Shown in pieces: positions 40,640 through 52,029 of a stretch of DNA of 64,000 nt. The stretch comes from Gymnopus androsaceus JB14. Lineage: Eukaryota; Basidiomycota; Agaricomycetes; Agaricales; Omphalotaceae. A program made the position numbers and the translations under genes. The stretch lies in the NCBI GenBank assembly GCA_009733575.1, contig ML769415.1, forward strand, positions 138,524 through 202,523, given 5' to 3'. The notes beneath the pieces were generated by a model, which saw nothing but the letters and a program-made list of their open reading frames with translations, was not told where the DNA came from and did no database searches. Each line of letters opens with the position of its first letter. The stretch's first letter is position 1.

Positions 40640-41207
40640 TGGGATGCCGAAATCCTTCAAGCGCTCAACAGAAGCGCCCGCCTGCTCCCTCTATCCCTGA
40701 TTGCATTCTTCTTTAGCACGTCGTTTCACGATCACGTTCAAGGTGGTGGTCCTCAAGACAAGAAGTGGATCACCGTACAATATTTCATTGATAGCGACGT
40801 CCTCTGGCACGACTCCCAGAAAGCTGATGGATCCAAAAGTTTCCGCTCCTACATCTTTCCGGAAGCGCGAAAGGCTTTCCGAGCCCTATGACGAATGTCT
40901 CTCCAAGAACGACTTTGGATATAACGAAACATGTCCATTGGGCCATTCAATATGAAGGATTTACTCGACAACCTTGACTGTTTTGGGCCGGATATCTACA
41001 GCAAAATCTGTCGAAGAATACAATTTCTGTGTCGTCTCTGGATGGATGCATTCCGCAGATTGGCACGAGAAGCCAAATGTAAGGGAATGTGGCATTTCTG
41101 AGGCTGGGAATCGTCAAAGAATCATCGTTTAGAGTCACAGTGGACAATCGGCGTGAAGGAAGAGCAAAAAGGGACCTGGACAATGTTGATAGTAGTCGGA
41201 ACGACAT
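40640..41207 (-). pseudogene. Remnant of a gamma-butyrobetaine hydroxylase-like gene (copy 1)
   Basis: From the ATG at 41207 the N-terminus of the copy-2 gene is seen (LSTVTLNDDSLTIPSLRNAT, FPYIW), with a mitochondrial-type presequence. A stop codon follows VKVVE near 40963, then LHIEWPNG continues in frame. The body of the gene (about 850 bp in copy 2) is gone. In its place, about 40690-40830 holds roughly 140 bp not found in copy 2. The gene is dead. Confidence 0.8.
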
Positions 41208-41851
41208 GATGGTGAGATCGATAGACTGTCATGATTGTCTGCATCCGGGCCCGGGGCACCAACATTAGCTTTCTCTCCTCCCATGTTCGCAGCGTTCCAG
41301 AAGGAAGAATGTAGGTTTGCGAGCTGTGTGCTAAACTAAGCCAGGCTAAATCAAAGCTAAATTTTCAGCCGTCGTCATGGGCGCCAGTTCTCCCCACTTC
41401 ACTTCTTAAGTTACTCCGATGAGTCCGATCCCCGTTATTAATATTCAATGACCACCCTCACCTAAATACTCTCAGAGCCATAGCTAATATACTCTTCAGT
41501 CGTAATGGATTTTCAGACGCAACCACTTTCAGAGATCTCAAGGGGGTATGCGAAACTTTAGTCGGTTCTAATGCTTGTGTAGAGGGACCAATGAAGATAC
41601 CCCAATGCAAAGCCAAAAATATTGTGAAAATCTGCAAAGGCCATAAAACATCGGCGCTGAGCATCCCTGTGCCCGTCTTTTCTTTCCATCCACTTTGCAC
41701 TCCCTTTATTCAAGCATCGGCGCTGGTCGCTGTTAGGCTGCTTCCTTGACCCGATATCTCCTGATACTCACCTTCAACATTTCATCTCATCCAACGTTCA
41801 TTATATTGTCGCCGGTCTCACAGGTTAGCTCACTTCAACCTACTCGATTAG

Positions 41852-42358
41852 TTGATCTTCGCAATCGCTACTTCCAGTTATTCAAGTTTCAATCACCATT
41901 CGTACCCTCTTGACTTTCTTAGTCGCCTCTGCAGCAGCCGCAATCCCTGTGTCTCGGATTCAACCAATAACTTGAACGATCCACTAGTCCTAGTCAATCG
42001 CAGCGCATTAAAGAGGTCGGCAGCGCGGCAAGTACACGTAGTACTCCAGCAAAGAGAAATCCCTCAGCAGTTATATCATGGTACATGCATGGTCAATGTC
42101 GAATTGATAAAAAAGCATAGTTTAAGACCTCCTTCCCCGGCTTATCCAGGGGATTTCAGCTATAAAGGTTCGTCGGAAATTTCAAATCTCGCTTTACTTG
42201 CTGTAATACAAAAGTTGAAATTGTACGCAGGTGGAGCTTGCTTGGTCCCGGTAGCGTGGAATGCACTTGACATGGCGAAGGTGTATAAACGATGTCCGTC
42301 TGGTCATACTGCGATACAGGGTTGTGTAGGTAACTACTTGAGGCGTCTACCTCTTTAG
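41852..42358 (+). pseudogene. Small YHGT-motif gene, copy 1
   Basis: An open frame of 168 residues contains LYHGTCMVNVELIKKHSLRP, then GDFSYK and LYAGGACLVPVAWNALDMAK. A YHGT start, a central GDFS and a GGA(Y/C) strand resemble ADP-ribosyltransferase-like folds; this is a weak family guess. The secretion signal seen in copy 2 (50054) is present here only as a sequence in another frame and has lost its ATG (TTCAAG where copy 2 has ATGCAAG). The start used by this frame is therefore doubtful. I treat it as a degenerate copy. Confidence 0.5.
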
Positions 42359-42359
42359 T

Positions 42360-43214
42360 CACATCTTGCTCATCACTGGTGTCGTAGAGTTTTTGTTTAC
42401 AAAGGGGGAAACTAAGGTAGTCCGAAACAGAGTGCTCTCCCTCAAACCCCGCGAATCGAAATCGATGGATGTCAGTACATGCTCTTTTTTTCTCCGAGGG
42501 TTAATGATTATCTGAATGTGTCTTTTTCCAGTTTCATATGAACTTCTATGTAAAAGTTTGCCAAGACGTTCGAGGATCACAAAAAAATTATCGATGCACT
42601 CGATGTCATTTCAGGGTAAGTGCAGAGTACAGTAAACCGAAAAAAAACAAAAAAAAACACACAAGTTCCTCTTATTAAGTACTTTACATTATCCGACCCT
42701 TTGATCAATTCCTTTGATTCTGAAGAACGCTTCTAATTTCTCCGAAACAAGCAGAACGAATGCACAAACCAACGGGGAAGCCATATACTTAGTTTGCGTT
42801 TCTGACTCCTGCGCCAACCTGGATTTTCATCAAGTAGTATTGAATCATTCAATGCATTTCTTAGGTGTCGAGGCGTTGAAATGCGTCGGTCTAGTCAAGG
42901 GTCCCAAGGGGTAAACTTTGTAAGCGATACTAGTTAATTCCTAAAAAAATCTATATCATAGCAAGATTCCAGAAATAGGAGCGTGAGGTTGGTTTGAGAA
43001 GGGTTATTCGGACAGCGTGCGCACGATCGCAGACGTGAATAACGATGCAGATAGCATGATGATACAATACAAGGAATCCTCGAAAACACTAGACTACTTT
43101 TGTCCATAGAGGGGCTGTCTCCTCAAAAATATAATACACGAATAGATGGTATACCAACGGCGCACATATAGGTCAATCATCTACCTACCTACCAGAAGAG
43201 AAAATAAAGAACGA
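42360..43214. other. Intergenic region in block B copy 1
   Basis: This AT-rich stretch has no supported gene. It is longer than the matching part of copy 2 (50512-50782), so one copy gained or lost sequence here. Confidence 0.4.
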
Positions 43215-44378
43215 TCAATTGTCTTCCGTGACCGCCGTTGCAATGGTCGCTTTTGAGTTGGAAGGAAGGAAGGATTATTACATGGCATGGTCCAAAAGAT
43301 GAACATTATTTACCTTGCGCGGGAGATGGGTTGGTCAAGCAGGCGGAGGGAGTGGCCTCCGTCGCACCATGGTTTCGTGAAGTCAAGCCTGACTGCAACG
43401 GGAAGGGTTCTTCTGCGCCTTCTGCAGCGTTAGCCGTAACCGTGATGCAATGCTAACAGATCATGTAAGTTATGTGAAGAAGGCCTGAATACAGATACCA
43501 TACGGCAATCCATCCTAAGTCTGGGAAATGGGTCAGAAGAATCCAAGTTGCAAGTTATGAATGCGGCATACCCCATTGCGTCCTACTCATAAACACAGAT
43601 ACCAATAGCAAAGAACCCGACAAGATTGTAGCTATAATCTAGCCCGAATTAATTAGCAGGATTATCGGAGAAAGCTGGTCGAGTCTTACCCACGCCGGGA
43701 TTTGGAGCTCAGATGCGGTTACTTGGAACGCTAATCCAATTATCGAAACTAAGTATGAAAGAATCATAGTTGAGTACGCTGAATATTCTTCTATGATCAA
43801 GACTCACCCACTGCGCATAACAGCGAATACAACAACAACCGTATATGCCGCGCCTGGTTCTGAAGTTCCTGCCAAGGGTTTGCTACATTGACGGCAATAC
43901 CGATATGGATCGCCCTTGATAGCATAGCACAAATTGCTCCAATGGTTTGTATGCCACTACGAACTTGCGTGAAGCAGTAGACATCGAAACCAAGTTCCAG
44001 GGAGGCAAAAACGACGAGAGTTAGCAGCTCCCACCATAATCTCTCGGGAGAAGTGGTCAAAGGCGTAGGATTGGTCGCAGGTGGAGGAATGGATGTAGGT
44101 TCGTCACGATGGCGTCGGGAGAGGGAAGGAGTAAAGTTTCTCAATTTCAAGGAAGTATAATCCCTGAAACTGGAGCTCGTATTGTGAGGTGGATTGGGCT
44201 GCGTGTATAAAGTACCACCCAGATCATAAGCCGGATAGTCCAAGGGAGCATCGGGAGGATGCGGCATGAACGAGTCCAAGGATTGTTCGTGTACCGGCTG
44301 CATCTCGATGGAGGAATCACAATCAACATTCTCTGCTGTGAATTGCAGCTGGGGCTGATTGTGAAGATGAGGGTACAT
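43215..44378 (-). CDS. Multi-pass membrane protein of unknown function, copy 1
   Basis: The first exon (44378 to about 43810) encodes a Pro-rich, cytosolic-looking N-terminus (MYPHLHNQPQLQFTAENVDC; SIPPPATNPTPLTT) followed by hydrophobic segments LWWELLTLVVFASLELGFDV, AICAMLSRAIHIGIAVNV and LLLYSLLCAV. A GT-AG intron leads to VSIIGLAFQVTASELQIPAW, another to IIATILSGSLLLVSVFMSRT, giving about four to five membrane helices. The Ser/Thr-rich tail ends ATIATAVTEDN-stop at 43215. The gene at 50783-51950 is its duplicate and keeps the same plan, which supports both. The junction near 43440-43500 is not resolved. The family is unknown; a short agaric-specific membrane family is likely. Confidence 0.65.
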
Positions 44379-44516
44379 GAATTGTACCTGGGATGTAAGA
44401 ATGAGAGGGGGTTAAAGCAGCAATGTCCTCTGCATCTTTATACAGATAATCCAGTCCTAACGGCATGAAAGATATTGGCTTTTGATGCTTCAATTTACTG
44501 CCTGTGGTCGGATTTT

Positions 44517-44660
44517 GAAGATCCTCACTTTACACTTTCTGCTTTTGGAAGCTGAGGCAGCTTTCGAAGATTCTCACTTTACACTTTCTGCTTTTGGAAG
44601 CTGAGGCGGCTTTCGAAGATCCTCACTTTATGCTTTTTTGGTTTTGGAAGTGGAGGCGGG
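44517..44660. repeat. 49-bp tandem repeat, about three units
   Basis: Units start at 44517, 44566 and 44615, each beginning GAAGAT(C/T)CTCACTTTA and containing TTTTGGAAGCTGAGGC. The spacing is exactly 49 bp. It lies just upstream of the membrane-protein gene at 43215-44378, in its promoter region. The third unit is diverged at its end. Confidence 0.85.
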
Positions 44661-46206
44661 AAAGAGGCAGTACATATGGGGTTCTAGCATAATTCTGAGT
44701 AGACGCTGGCTACAAGGATGGTCGAGAGAAGAAATCACCTTTGAGTTTTGAAGTCGAAGTGTGGTTAACAACTTGGAGAAAGTTACCATGTCCTAGACCA
44801 GCCCGCTGAGAGGAGGTCAAAACGTCGGGACACCGACGGAAATGGCACATCTGGTGTGGAAGAAATGAGGTTTGACAGCGGAGTCATCGAATAGGGTTGA
44901 GGACGAGAAAGGAATGGAGAGGGATTTTTTGAGCGAGCATATTGGCAGACATGAAGATGTTCCGTCCGTATAAATCGCATACATTTCGAGAAGAAGGTGA
45001 AAATACAGGCCGAAGAAAGTTACCCTGACAAATGACTTTGGATCTTACTCAAAGAGGGTCCGATATATCGCAGGCGTAAACCGGTATCTTTTAAAAAGAG
45101 GGTCCGTAGGCGTAGATCATAAAAGAACCAGTATATTTTAAGGACCAGTATGAATAATGACTTGGGAAGCTGATAAGCGAATATAACCTCCATCGAGGTT
45201 GTAGATCGGGGATTATATAGATTGAGAGTGCTTTCAAGGAGAAGAGCGACTCTTCCATGTTGCGTCATGCCTAAACCTGTTTAGACAGTAGGATTGAGAT
45301 CTATGAAATGAAGAACTCACCTAATAAAGTTGAGCGACGATACAATACAACTACAGAGCGAGATAATCAGACAGAAGGGAGAAAGCAAGGAAAGAAGGAT
45401 TGATTTATTTGAACGCCGGATCAGCCCGGAGATAATGCGGCACTAGCACTTTCGTCTCTGGGACTAACGACAAGCTCACAGCTGCCTAAATATGGAGCCG
45501 GTGCTGTAGATCGTTGGCCCACTCCAGGTACCCATCTACGTAATTAGATACTTTACAGGCGAACTACATATATCTAACTACTGATACTGTCTACTGGTAT
45601 TGACTTGGTACATATAATGGCCGATCGTCGTAGATCTTTAGGGCTTCAAAGACCCAATTAGCAAAGATTGAGAATGAACTTCAACAGGATGCAATGTAAG
45701 CTGTATATGCGATTGGATCCATATCGGATCTGAAGACAATTGCCCTAGGCTGAGATGCATAAAACTCCGTGAAGAATTGTTGACATCGCTCAAGTAGGGA
45801 TAGTATATGTCTGCATACTAGTAGGGCATGTTCTGGGGTCTCTCTTGGCACACGCGTTCATCGCGTGGCACCATCACACAATGATTATCTGTCCATGTGA
45901 GTCTGACAACAGCTACTTAGGGAGTGATCACCTAATAGACGAGTCAACGGGCTTTACGGTGGCGGTGATTCTCAATATTTTCCTTCCTTCCTTCCTAACT
46001 TTATATACCATCCTGTTATTTTGCAATGGCTCCTTTCGGACGGAACGTTAGTATGTGCAGGGGGTCACAAGAGTCAAGACGTTCAATGGCACGTACAGTG
46101 TTAACAATATTCTGTTATACGATCCAAAGGCCGTACGGACATCCCGCTTGCTAGTTTTATTTACGTTTACTGACACTAGGCTTTATACATTCGTTTGCTT
46201 GGTTGA
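44661..46206. other. Intergenic region
   Basis: The first part, to about 45300, is still in the duplicated block. Beyond this I see only short unsupported open stretches. No gene is called. Confidence 0.4.
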
Positions 46207-46844
46207 CACATCTCAGTGCTTTACCACCACTGAGATGTGAGTACCCTCATTATATCTTTCTATACCTATTTTACTGACTAGCTTTAGTTGGATTTAAAAA
46301 TATTGTTTACAAAAGTCTAGTCAACGAGGCAAGAGACTTTGGCTTCTCGGCTACTTCTCTTCTCTTCTCACCAACGGTCAGTGTACGCTCCGCGCGCCTC
46401 AGATCAGTTCTCCTTTCCGTTTGGTCAGTCAGATACGCTCCGCGCGCTTGCAGGTCGCCTGCCCTCTTCTGACTCAGGTGCTCGGCTTGACAGCCTTTGT
46501 CATCCTGGTTTCACTTTTCTCTTGTTTCTTTTAGTACTTATTGTGTAGAGAGCCTGGCGGTCGTTACCCTTTCTGACCCGTCGAGCTCTCAGTGTCGTTC
46601 TCGTATTTTCCGTTATCCGCCCGCCCGTGTCCCTCTTTTCCATTTGCGAAAGCTGCTACTATGTACTACTTGATTTCGCATGTACCCATTCCGTCGCTCG
46701 AAAATCTATTTTCTTACAGGGTGTAGCCGCTGTTTCAGGGCTGCACCCGTGTCCTCCTACATTCTCGGGTGATCATCCCCCAGGGAACAGCGACGAAAAC
46801 GACGCCTCCGTTGATTAGCTATAGTGCTTTACCACCACTGAGAT
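46207..46844. repeat. 608-bp segment flanked by 22-bp direct repeats, hairpin at left
   Basis: A perfect 22-bp direct repeat (AGTGCTTTACCA, then CCACTGAGAT) lies at 46215-46236 and 46823-46844. At the left copy it is part of a hairpin with 12-bp perfect arms (CACATCTCAGTG at 46207-46218, complement at 46228-46239) and a 9-nt loop. The segment between has higher GC than its flanks and a TACGCTCCGCGCGC motif repeated near 46383 and 46432. No coding frame is supported. It could be an inserted element with a long target duplication. Confidence 0.6.
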
Positions 46845-46895
46845 CTCAGGCTATATATATTAGCTTGCCCGTCTCTCGTCCCTCGGCCCATTGTG

Positions 46896-47130
46896 CAAAC
46901 ATACTTACAGTTTCTGAGGTGTCAATTATGTGAGCGCGTGGGCGCTTCAGTTGTCAAGTTCCTCGATGCCAAGTCACTAAAAATATCACTGTAATCCTGC
47001 AAGTCGTGACTCGCCATTGTGACTGAAAACAGATTACCATTATGAGATGGGTGACCATGAAACACAGCCAAGAACTCACGCAAGGACATGATTTCAAGAG
47101 GACAAAATATATGCAGTACAGTCGTGTATC
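46896..47130 (-). pseudogene. Fragment of the membrane-protein gene at 53178-53663
   Basis: The stretch matches about 52990-53330 by eye. It shares ACAGTTTCTGAGGTGT, the sequence around the intron (GAAAACAGATTACCA, then TATGAGA) and the exon end near the CATGATT. Only the 3' part of the gene is present and no frame is kept. Confidence 0.6.
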
Positions 47131-47569
47131 TCACAATGAATAGAGGTTGTTCCAGGTTTTTTCAATTCATTATGATATAATATTCAACTTGAAAAAAATC
47201 ATTAAAAAACCAAATATTTTCAGTTTACTGGCCTGGTACCTTACTCATGCAAAAGGATGGCTATATGTGAGTGAAAAAGCTCTTTTCTTTGGTTCTGAAG
47301 GAATTACAAGTAGGGAGAAAGCCAGAAAAGCAAAGCAAAGAGTGTTTTCTAAAGTATCTGATGTGGAGTAATTCTAAATATGAAAATCCAACTAGCTCAA
47401 CAGGTATGTAACAATGAATAACACACCAAAAAATTGCCCAAATGGCAGCTGGCTATTCATTATTCATTATTCATTTTATTACCTGTTTAGCTGGGAACAG
47501 ACTGTGTTTCATAAAAATTTCATTCATTATGAGAATTATTCATTAGTGCATTCATTGTAATAGAGGATT
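47131..47569. other. AT-rich spacer
   Basis: This low-GC stretch has several ATTCATTATTCATT-like runs near 47455-47475 and 47515-47555. No gene is seen. Confidence 0.45.
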
Positions 47570-47854
47570 TGTTCGAATTCTTCTTCACCAAGCTTGACTC
47601 TAGATCTATCTTCGTCTTCTTCAGAGTCAAAACCGTTGTCGGTTATCCCTATCCAGGGCATCTTTTGGGAGCTTTATTTGAATTCCACCAGCTTCGACAT
47701 ATAGTTCGTACAAAGCGACGGCGATATTTTTGTAGTAAGAAGCGACGGAATTCTGCGCCTGATCGAAAATCGACGCGATTTGGAGGGGAAGTTGTTCGAG
47801 GAAGGTTCTAGGCGATTGGCCTCGTGGAGTATTTCTCCTAGCTTTTGGAGGCAT
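47570..47854 (-). pseudogene. Third condensin-3 copy: first exon only
   Basis: MPPKARRNTPRGQSPRTFLE from the ATG at 47854, then LPLQIASIFDQAQNSVASYY, is nearly identical to the start of the gene at 36024-40399. The frame breaks near 47630 and the match ends near 47570 with no downstream exons. The stump marks one edge of the block B duplication. Confidence 0.88.
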
Positions 47855-48100
47855 GATTCTGGGATAGATGTAAGTGAGAAGATACAGGCAAGCAATCGCT
47901 AGATTTCTTGAAAGTCAAAATGAATCTAGTTTGCTATATAGAGAGAGATAGAGAGATATTTTCGAGAGATACTGGGTAATCTGAGCAATGGTAAAGAGCT
48001 ATTTCAGGAATGTAGACAGAGTGCATGGATATAAAAAGCGAGGTCGAGACAAAGAATGAAAACAAAGAATGTTGGGATGCCGAAATCCTTCAAGCGCTCA

Positions 48101-49389
48101 TCAGAAACGCCCGCCTGCTCTCAAAACCCTCCCTCTATCCAACATAGAGTCACCTTCGAAGTAACATCCTTGTAGCCACCTACGTGGTCCTTCAAAGGTC
48201 CCCTCCTTTGAATCATCATAATCCCTGAACGCCGTCCTCGCGTGCGATACTCTCCGATTGTCAAAAATAACCGCATCTCCTTCCTGTAAAGTGTATTCAT
48301 ACGTGTTTTCGGGGCTGTTGAGCAGGTCGGCAAAGCGTCCGAGAGCGCGGTACAAGTCTTGGAGAGCGGAAGCAGACGACGGAGAGAGCAATAGCGGGGC
48401 TTGGAATGGCGGACCGTAATTTACGTATTTAATCGGCGGAGATTCCAAGGTAGGATTATAGGGATCCAGTGCGATAGTTGGACGTGAGTAATGCAGATGA
48501 TGGTCTCCATACAAGTACTGAAATGGCACTGGTACCCTCGTTAAGAGCTCATAGTCCTCTGGATTCAAGCTCTTCAATTGCCTCGCGGCATGAAAAGAGT
48601 CGCTGAACACAGAAGACCCGCCGATGACCTTGTTTCGAATACAATTGAGTATCTGATATCGAGGCGGGTTTTCCAAGTAGAGCATATCCATGTGCAGTCC
48701 GAGCTTTAAATTTGTATACGCAATGTTCTCCGAGTTTCTGTTTTGAACATGAAAGATGCGACCGTAGAATGTCTCTCGAATTTCGGTGGCAAACTCAAGT
48801 GCCAGCTCTGTTAGATGTGCTTCTGAATTGGTCGTGCTGGTCGGACACCTTGCTGCAAACGGTCAATAATCTAACAGCTGGCAGCGAACTTGGACGTACC
48901 AGGAAAAGTAATCCAGATTTACAAAGTTGATCGATCGCCTTCAAGAGCCCACCAGGCTTCTTGAAGTCCTCATACTTTAGAAAAAGATCTCTGCTCTTTT
49001 CCACATCCTTCCGATCCCAAGTTTCTGCTCCTACATCCTTCCGAAAGCGCGAAAGACTGTCCTTTGACGAATGTCTCTCCAAGAACGACTTGGGAAATAA
49101 CGAAACATGTCCATTGGGCCATTCAATATGAAGGCCCTCATCGATGGATCTTGACTGTTTTGGGTCGGATATCTACAGCAAAATCTGTCGAAGAATGGAG
49201 CTTCTGTGTCGTCTCTGGATGGATGCATTCCGTAGATTGGCACGAGTCTCGAAGCCAAATATAGGGGAATGTGGCATTTCCGAGACTGGGAATCGTCAAG
49301 GAATCATCGTTTAGAGTCACAGTGGACAATCGGCGTGACGGAAAAGCGAAGAGGGACCTCCTGGACAATGCTGATAGTCGGAACAACAT
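48101..49389 (-). pseudogene. Gamma-butyrobetaine hydroxylase-like dioxygenase (copy 2), frame-broken
   Basis: TauD/BBOX family enzymes use Fe(II) and 2-oxoglutarate; in fungi this type hydroxylates gamma-butyrobetaine or trimethyllysine in carnitine synthesis. From the ATG at 49389 there is a mitochondrial-type presequence, then TFAFPSRRLSTVTLNDDSL-like text and FPYIWLRDSCQSTECIHPET. Later come ETFYGRIFHV, IAYTNLKLGLHMDMLYLENP (iron-binding HxD), QYLYGDHHLHYSRP, and AVIFDNRRVSHARTAF with the distal histidine, and WLQGCYFEGD; the stop is at 48101. Two frame slips are seen: near 49144 (KIHR-stop against DEGLHIEWPNG) and near 48850, after the intron (GVR against TSTTNSEAHL). The second could be avoided by another donor. 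Catalytic residues are kept, so decay may be recent or partly a consensus error. Confidence 0.78.
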
Positions 49390-50053
49390 GATGGTGAGAT
49401 CGATAGATGATTGTCTGCATCCGGGCCTGAGGTGCTGACATTAGCTTTCTGTTCTCTCATGTTAGCGATCCAGAAGCTTTCAGAAGGGAGTGTGGGTCAC
49501 AAGCTGTTGAACTTGAACTTAGATAGGCCATGGTAACGTTAGGCCGTCATGGGCGCCAATTCTCCGTTCTCAAGTTACCCGAATCGGGTGTCCGATCCGC
49601 AATATTCAATCCTCAATATCTACCCTCGTCCTCGTCTAACAACTCTCAGAGCCATAATACATTCTTCAATCACAGTAATTTTCAAATAACAGCGGAAGGA
49701 GCTATGCGAAACTCAAGTCAGCTTGTTTAGGGGACCGGTAAATACTAAATTGAGAAATGCAAAGCCAACGTGTTTGGAAGGAAGGAAGGAAGGATATTAC
49801 ACGGCTGTGTGAAAGCAAGCTTGGGCTAGATCAACGTTGGCACTGAGCCCCGTGCCCGTCTATCCTTCCTTCTTTGCACTCCCTTCTTTCAAGCATCGAC
49901 CCTGGTCGCTTCCTTGACCCCAATATCTCCTGGTATTTACCCCAGCCTTTCATCTCATCCAAATTTTATTCTATTGTCGCCGGTCACACAAGGTAGCTCA
50001 CTTGCCCTTCTACTAACCCGTACTCGGTTAATAGAACCTTCATACTTACAGTA

Positions 50054-50511
50054 ATGCAAGTTTCAATCACCATTCGTACCCTCTTGGCCTTCTTAGTCGC
50101 CTCTGCAGCGGCCTCAATCCCTGTGTCTTGGACTCAACCAAAAAATTGAACGATCCACTAGTCCTAGTAGTCAATCGCAGCGCATCAAAGAGGTCGGCAG
50201 CATCGCAAGTACATGTAGTCATCTAGCAAAGAGAAATCCCTCAGTAATTGTATCATGGTACATGTCGGACAATGTTCGAATCGATAAAACAGCATGGTCT
50301 AAGACTTCCTTCGCCTCGCCCAGGAGATTTCAGCTATAAAGTTTCGTCAGAAACCTTGAATCTCATTTTACTTACTGTATTGAAATTGTATGCAGGTGGA
50401 GCTTATTTGGTCCTAGTAGCGCAGAATGCACTTGACATAGCAAAGGTGTATAAACAATGCCAGTCTGGTCATACTGCGATAGGTAACTTCTTGTGGCGTC
50501 CACCTCTTTAG
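50054..50511 (+). pseudogene. Small secreted YHGT-motif gene, copy 2
   Basis: The ATG at 50054 starts a good signal peptide (MQVSITIRTLLAFLVASAAA) followed by SIPVSWTQPKN and a stop. The next frame continues LVVNRSASKRSAASQVHVV with two stops, then MYHGTCRTMFESIKQHGLRL, GDFSYKVSSE and LYAGGAYLVLVAQNALDIAK. The YHGT, GDFS and GGAY order resembles ADP-ribosyltransferase-like secreted proteins, but only weakly. Unless introns were missed, the signal peptide and the domain are out of frame, so the gene looks broken. Copy 1 at 41852 retains an open frame over the second part. Confidence 0.5.
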
Positions 50512-50782
50512 TCGCACAAGGTTCCGTGCTAATGGCACTTATTCTTTGGCGCTTCGCATTTTTTCTTGTTCGCCCTTCTTTAACGTGTTCAGTAGCGCAA
50601 ACTGACATGTCTATACCTCACACCATGTCTTCGCCAAACTCCCAGTGGGCCCATACTGAAGCATGGATAAATCTTAACACGGAGATATTAAGTTATACAG
50701 ATTCCCTAAAACACTAGCCTACTTTCGTGACTGGCTGGAACCAACAGTAAGACGACATTCTTCCCTCAAGGTTCAAGGACGA

Positions 50783-51950
50783 TCAATCGTTGTCCGTGAC
50801 GGCCGTTCCAATGGCTGCATCTAAGTAGGGAAAAAGGAACGTTGAGAACGTTTATTACATTATTACATGGCATAGACCAAAAGATGAACAGGATTTACTA
50901 CCTTGAGCCTGGCTGAGGATGTGGAAGCAGTGGCCTCCATCGCACCATAGTTTCGTGAAATCGACCCTGACTGCAACAGGGAGGTTTCTTCTGCGCTTTC
51001 TGCAGCGCCAGCCGTAACCGTGATCAGACCTTTGGCGAGCGTGAGGGAAGGCTAATATCTCAAGTAAGTTGAGTGTAGAGGACTTGAATAGAGTTACCAT
51101 ACGGTGATTGTAGTCGTCTTCCATCTTGAATCTGGGAAATGGGTCAGAAGAATTCAAGTTGCAAGTTCTGAATGCGGCTTACCCCATTGCGTCCTACTCA
51201 TGAACATGGATACCAATAGCAAAAAACTTGACAAGAGTGTAGCTATAATCTAGACCAGACAAATTAGCAGGATTATAAGTGAAAGCTGGCCGAGTCTTAC
51301 CCAGAGTGGGATTTGGAACTCAGAAAGTGGTTACTTGGAAGGACAATCCAATTATCGAAACTAAGTATGAAAAAAACATAGTGACTACGTTGAATATTCT
51401 TCTATGATCAAGACTCACCCACTGCGCATAACAGCGAATACGACAACAACTGCATATGCCGCTCCTGGCTTTGTAGTTCCTGCCGAGGGTATGCTACTTT
51501 GATGGCGATGCAAACATGGATAACAAGCATGAACATCGCACAAGATGCAAAGGTCTGTGTTCCTTCAGGGACTAGTGTGAAGCAGTAGACCCCGAAAGCA
51601 AATACCAGCCAGCCGAAAACGAGGAGAGTTAGCAGCTCCCACGTCCACTTCCACCATAACCTCTTGGGAGAAGGCTCAGGATTAGTTGCTGGTGGAGGAA
51701 TGGATGTAGGTTGGTCACGATGGCGCCGGAAGATGAAAGGAATAAAGTTTCTCAATTTCCAGGAAGTATATTCCCTGAATCTGGAGTTCGTATTATGAGG
51801 TGGATTGGGCTGTGTGTTCAAAGTATCGTAAGCCGGAGAATGCACGGATGCGTCCGAGGATTGTTCGTGTACCGGCTGCATCTCAGTGGAGAGATCATCC
51901 TCTGCTGATAATTGCTGGGGATTGTCGAGATAGGGGTACATGGAATCCAT
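50783..51950 (-). CDS. Multi-pass membrane protein of unknown function, copy 2
   Basis: This is a duplicate of the gene at 43215-44378. It starts MDSMYPYLDNPQQLSAEDDL and continues with the shared TQPNPPHNTNSRFREYTSWK and SIPPPATNPEPSPKR. Hydrophobic segments follow: WELLTLLVFGWLVFAFGVYC, SCAMFMLVIHVCIAIKVAYP and LLSYSLLCAVG, with the same donor site after CAV as copy 1. The later exons match copy 1 and include ITVTAGAAESAEETSLLQ; the end is TAVTDND-stop at 50783. It lacks about 12 residues of copy 1's N-terminal region. The frame of the first 180 residues is kept, so it may be active. Confidence 0.62.
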
Positions 51951-52021
51951 TGACCGGAGATGTGCTCAGTACAGTGTGACTGGGAATGAGAGGAGGTAAA
52001 GCAGCGATGTCCTTTGCGCAT

Positions 52022-52029
52022 CTTTTATA
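52022..52029 (-). promoter_or_regulatory. TATA box of the copy-2 membrane-protein gene
   Basis: TATAAAAG on the minus strand lies about 72 bp before the ATG at 51950. Confidence 0.5.

Larger units (their letters stand above)
40120..45300. repeat. Segmental duplication block B, copy 1 (direct)
   Basis: This matches 47570-52450 in the same order and orientation: 5' end of the second condensin-3 gene, gamma-butyrobetaine hydroxylase, YHGT small gene, and membrane protein. Copy 1 has lost most of the hydroxylase gene; copy 2 has lost all of condensin-3 but its first exon. Divergence is moderate, with many small indels. Limits are by eye. Confidence 0.82.

Noticed and set aside
46815..46850. tRNA-like A-box (TCTCAGTGGTGG on the minus strand), possible SINE head
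   Set aside because: No B-box at proper spacing and no cloverleaf can be drawn. The motif is explained by the 22-bp repeat and its palindrome.
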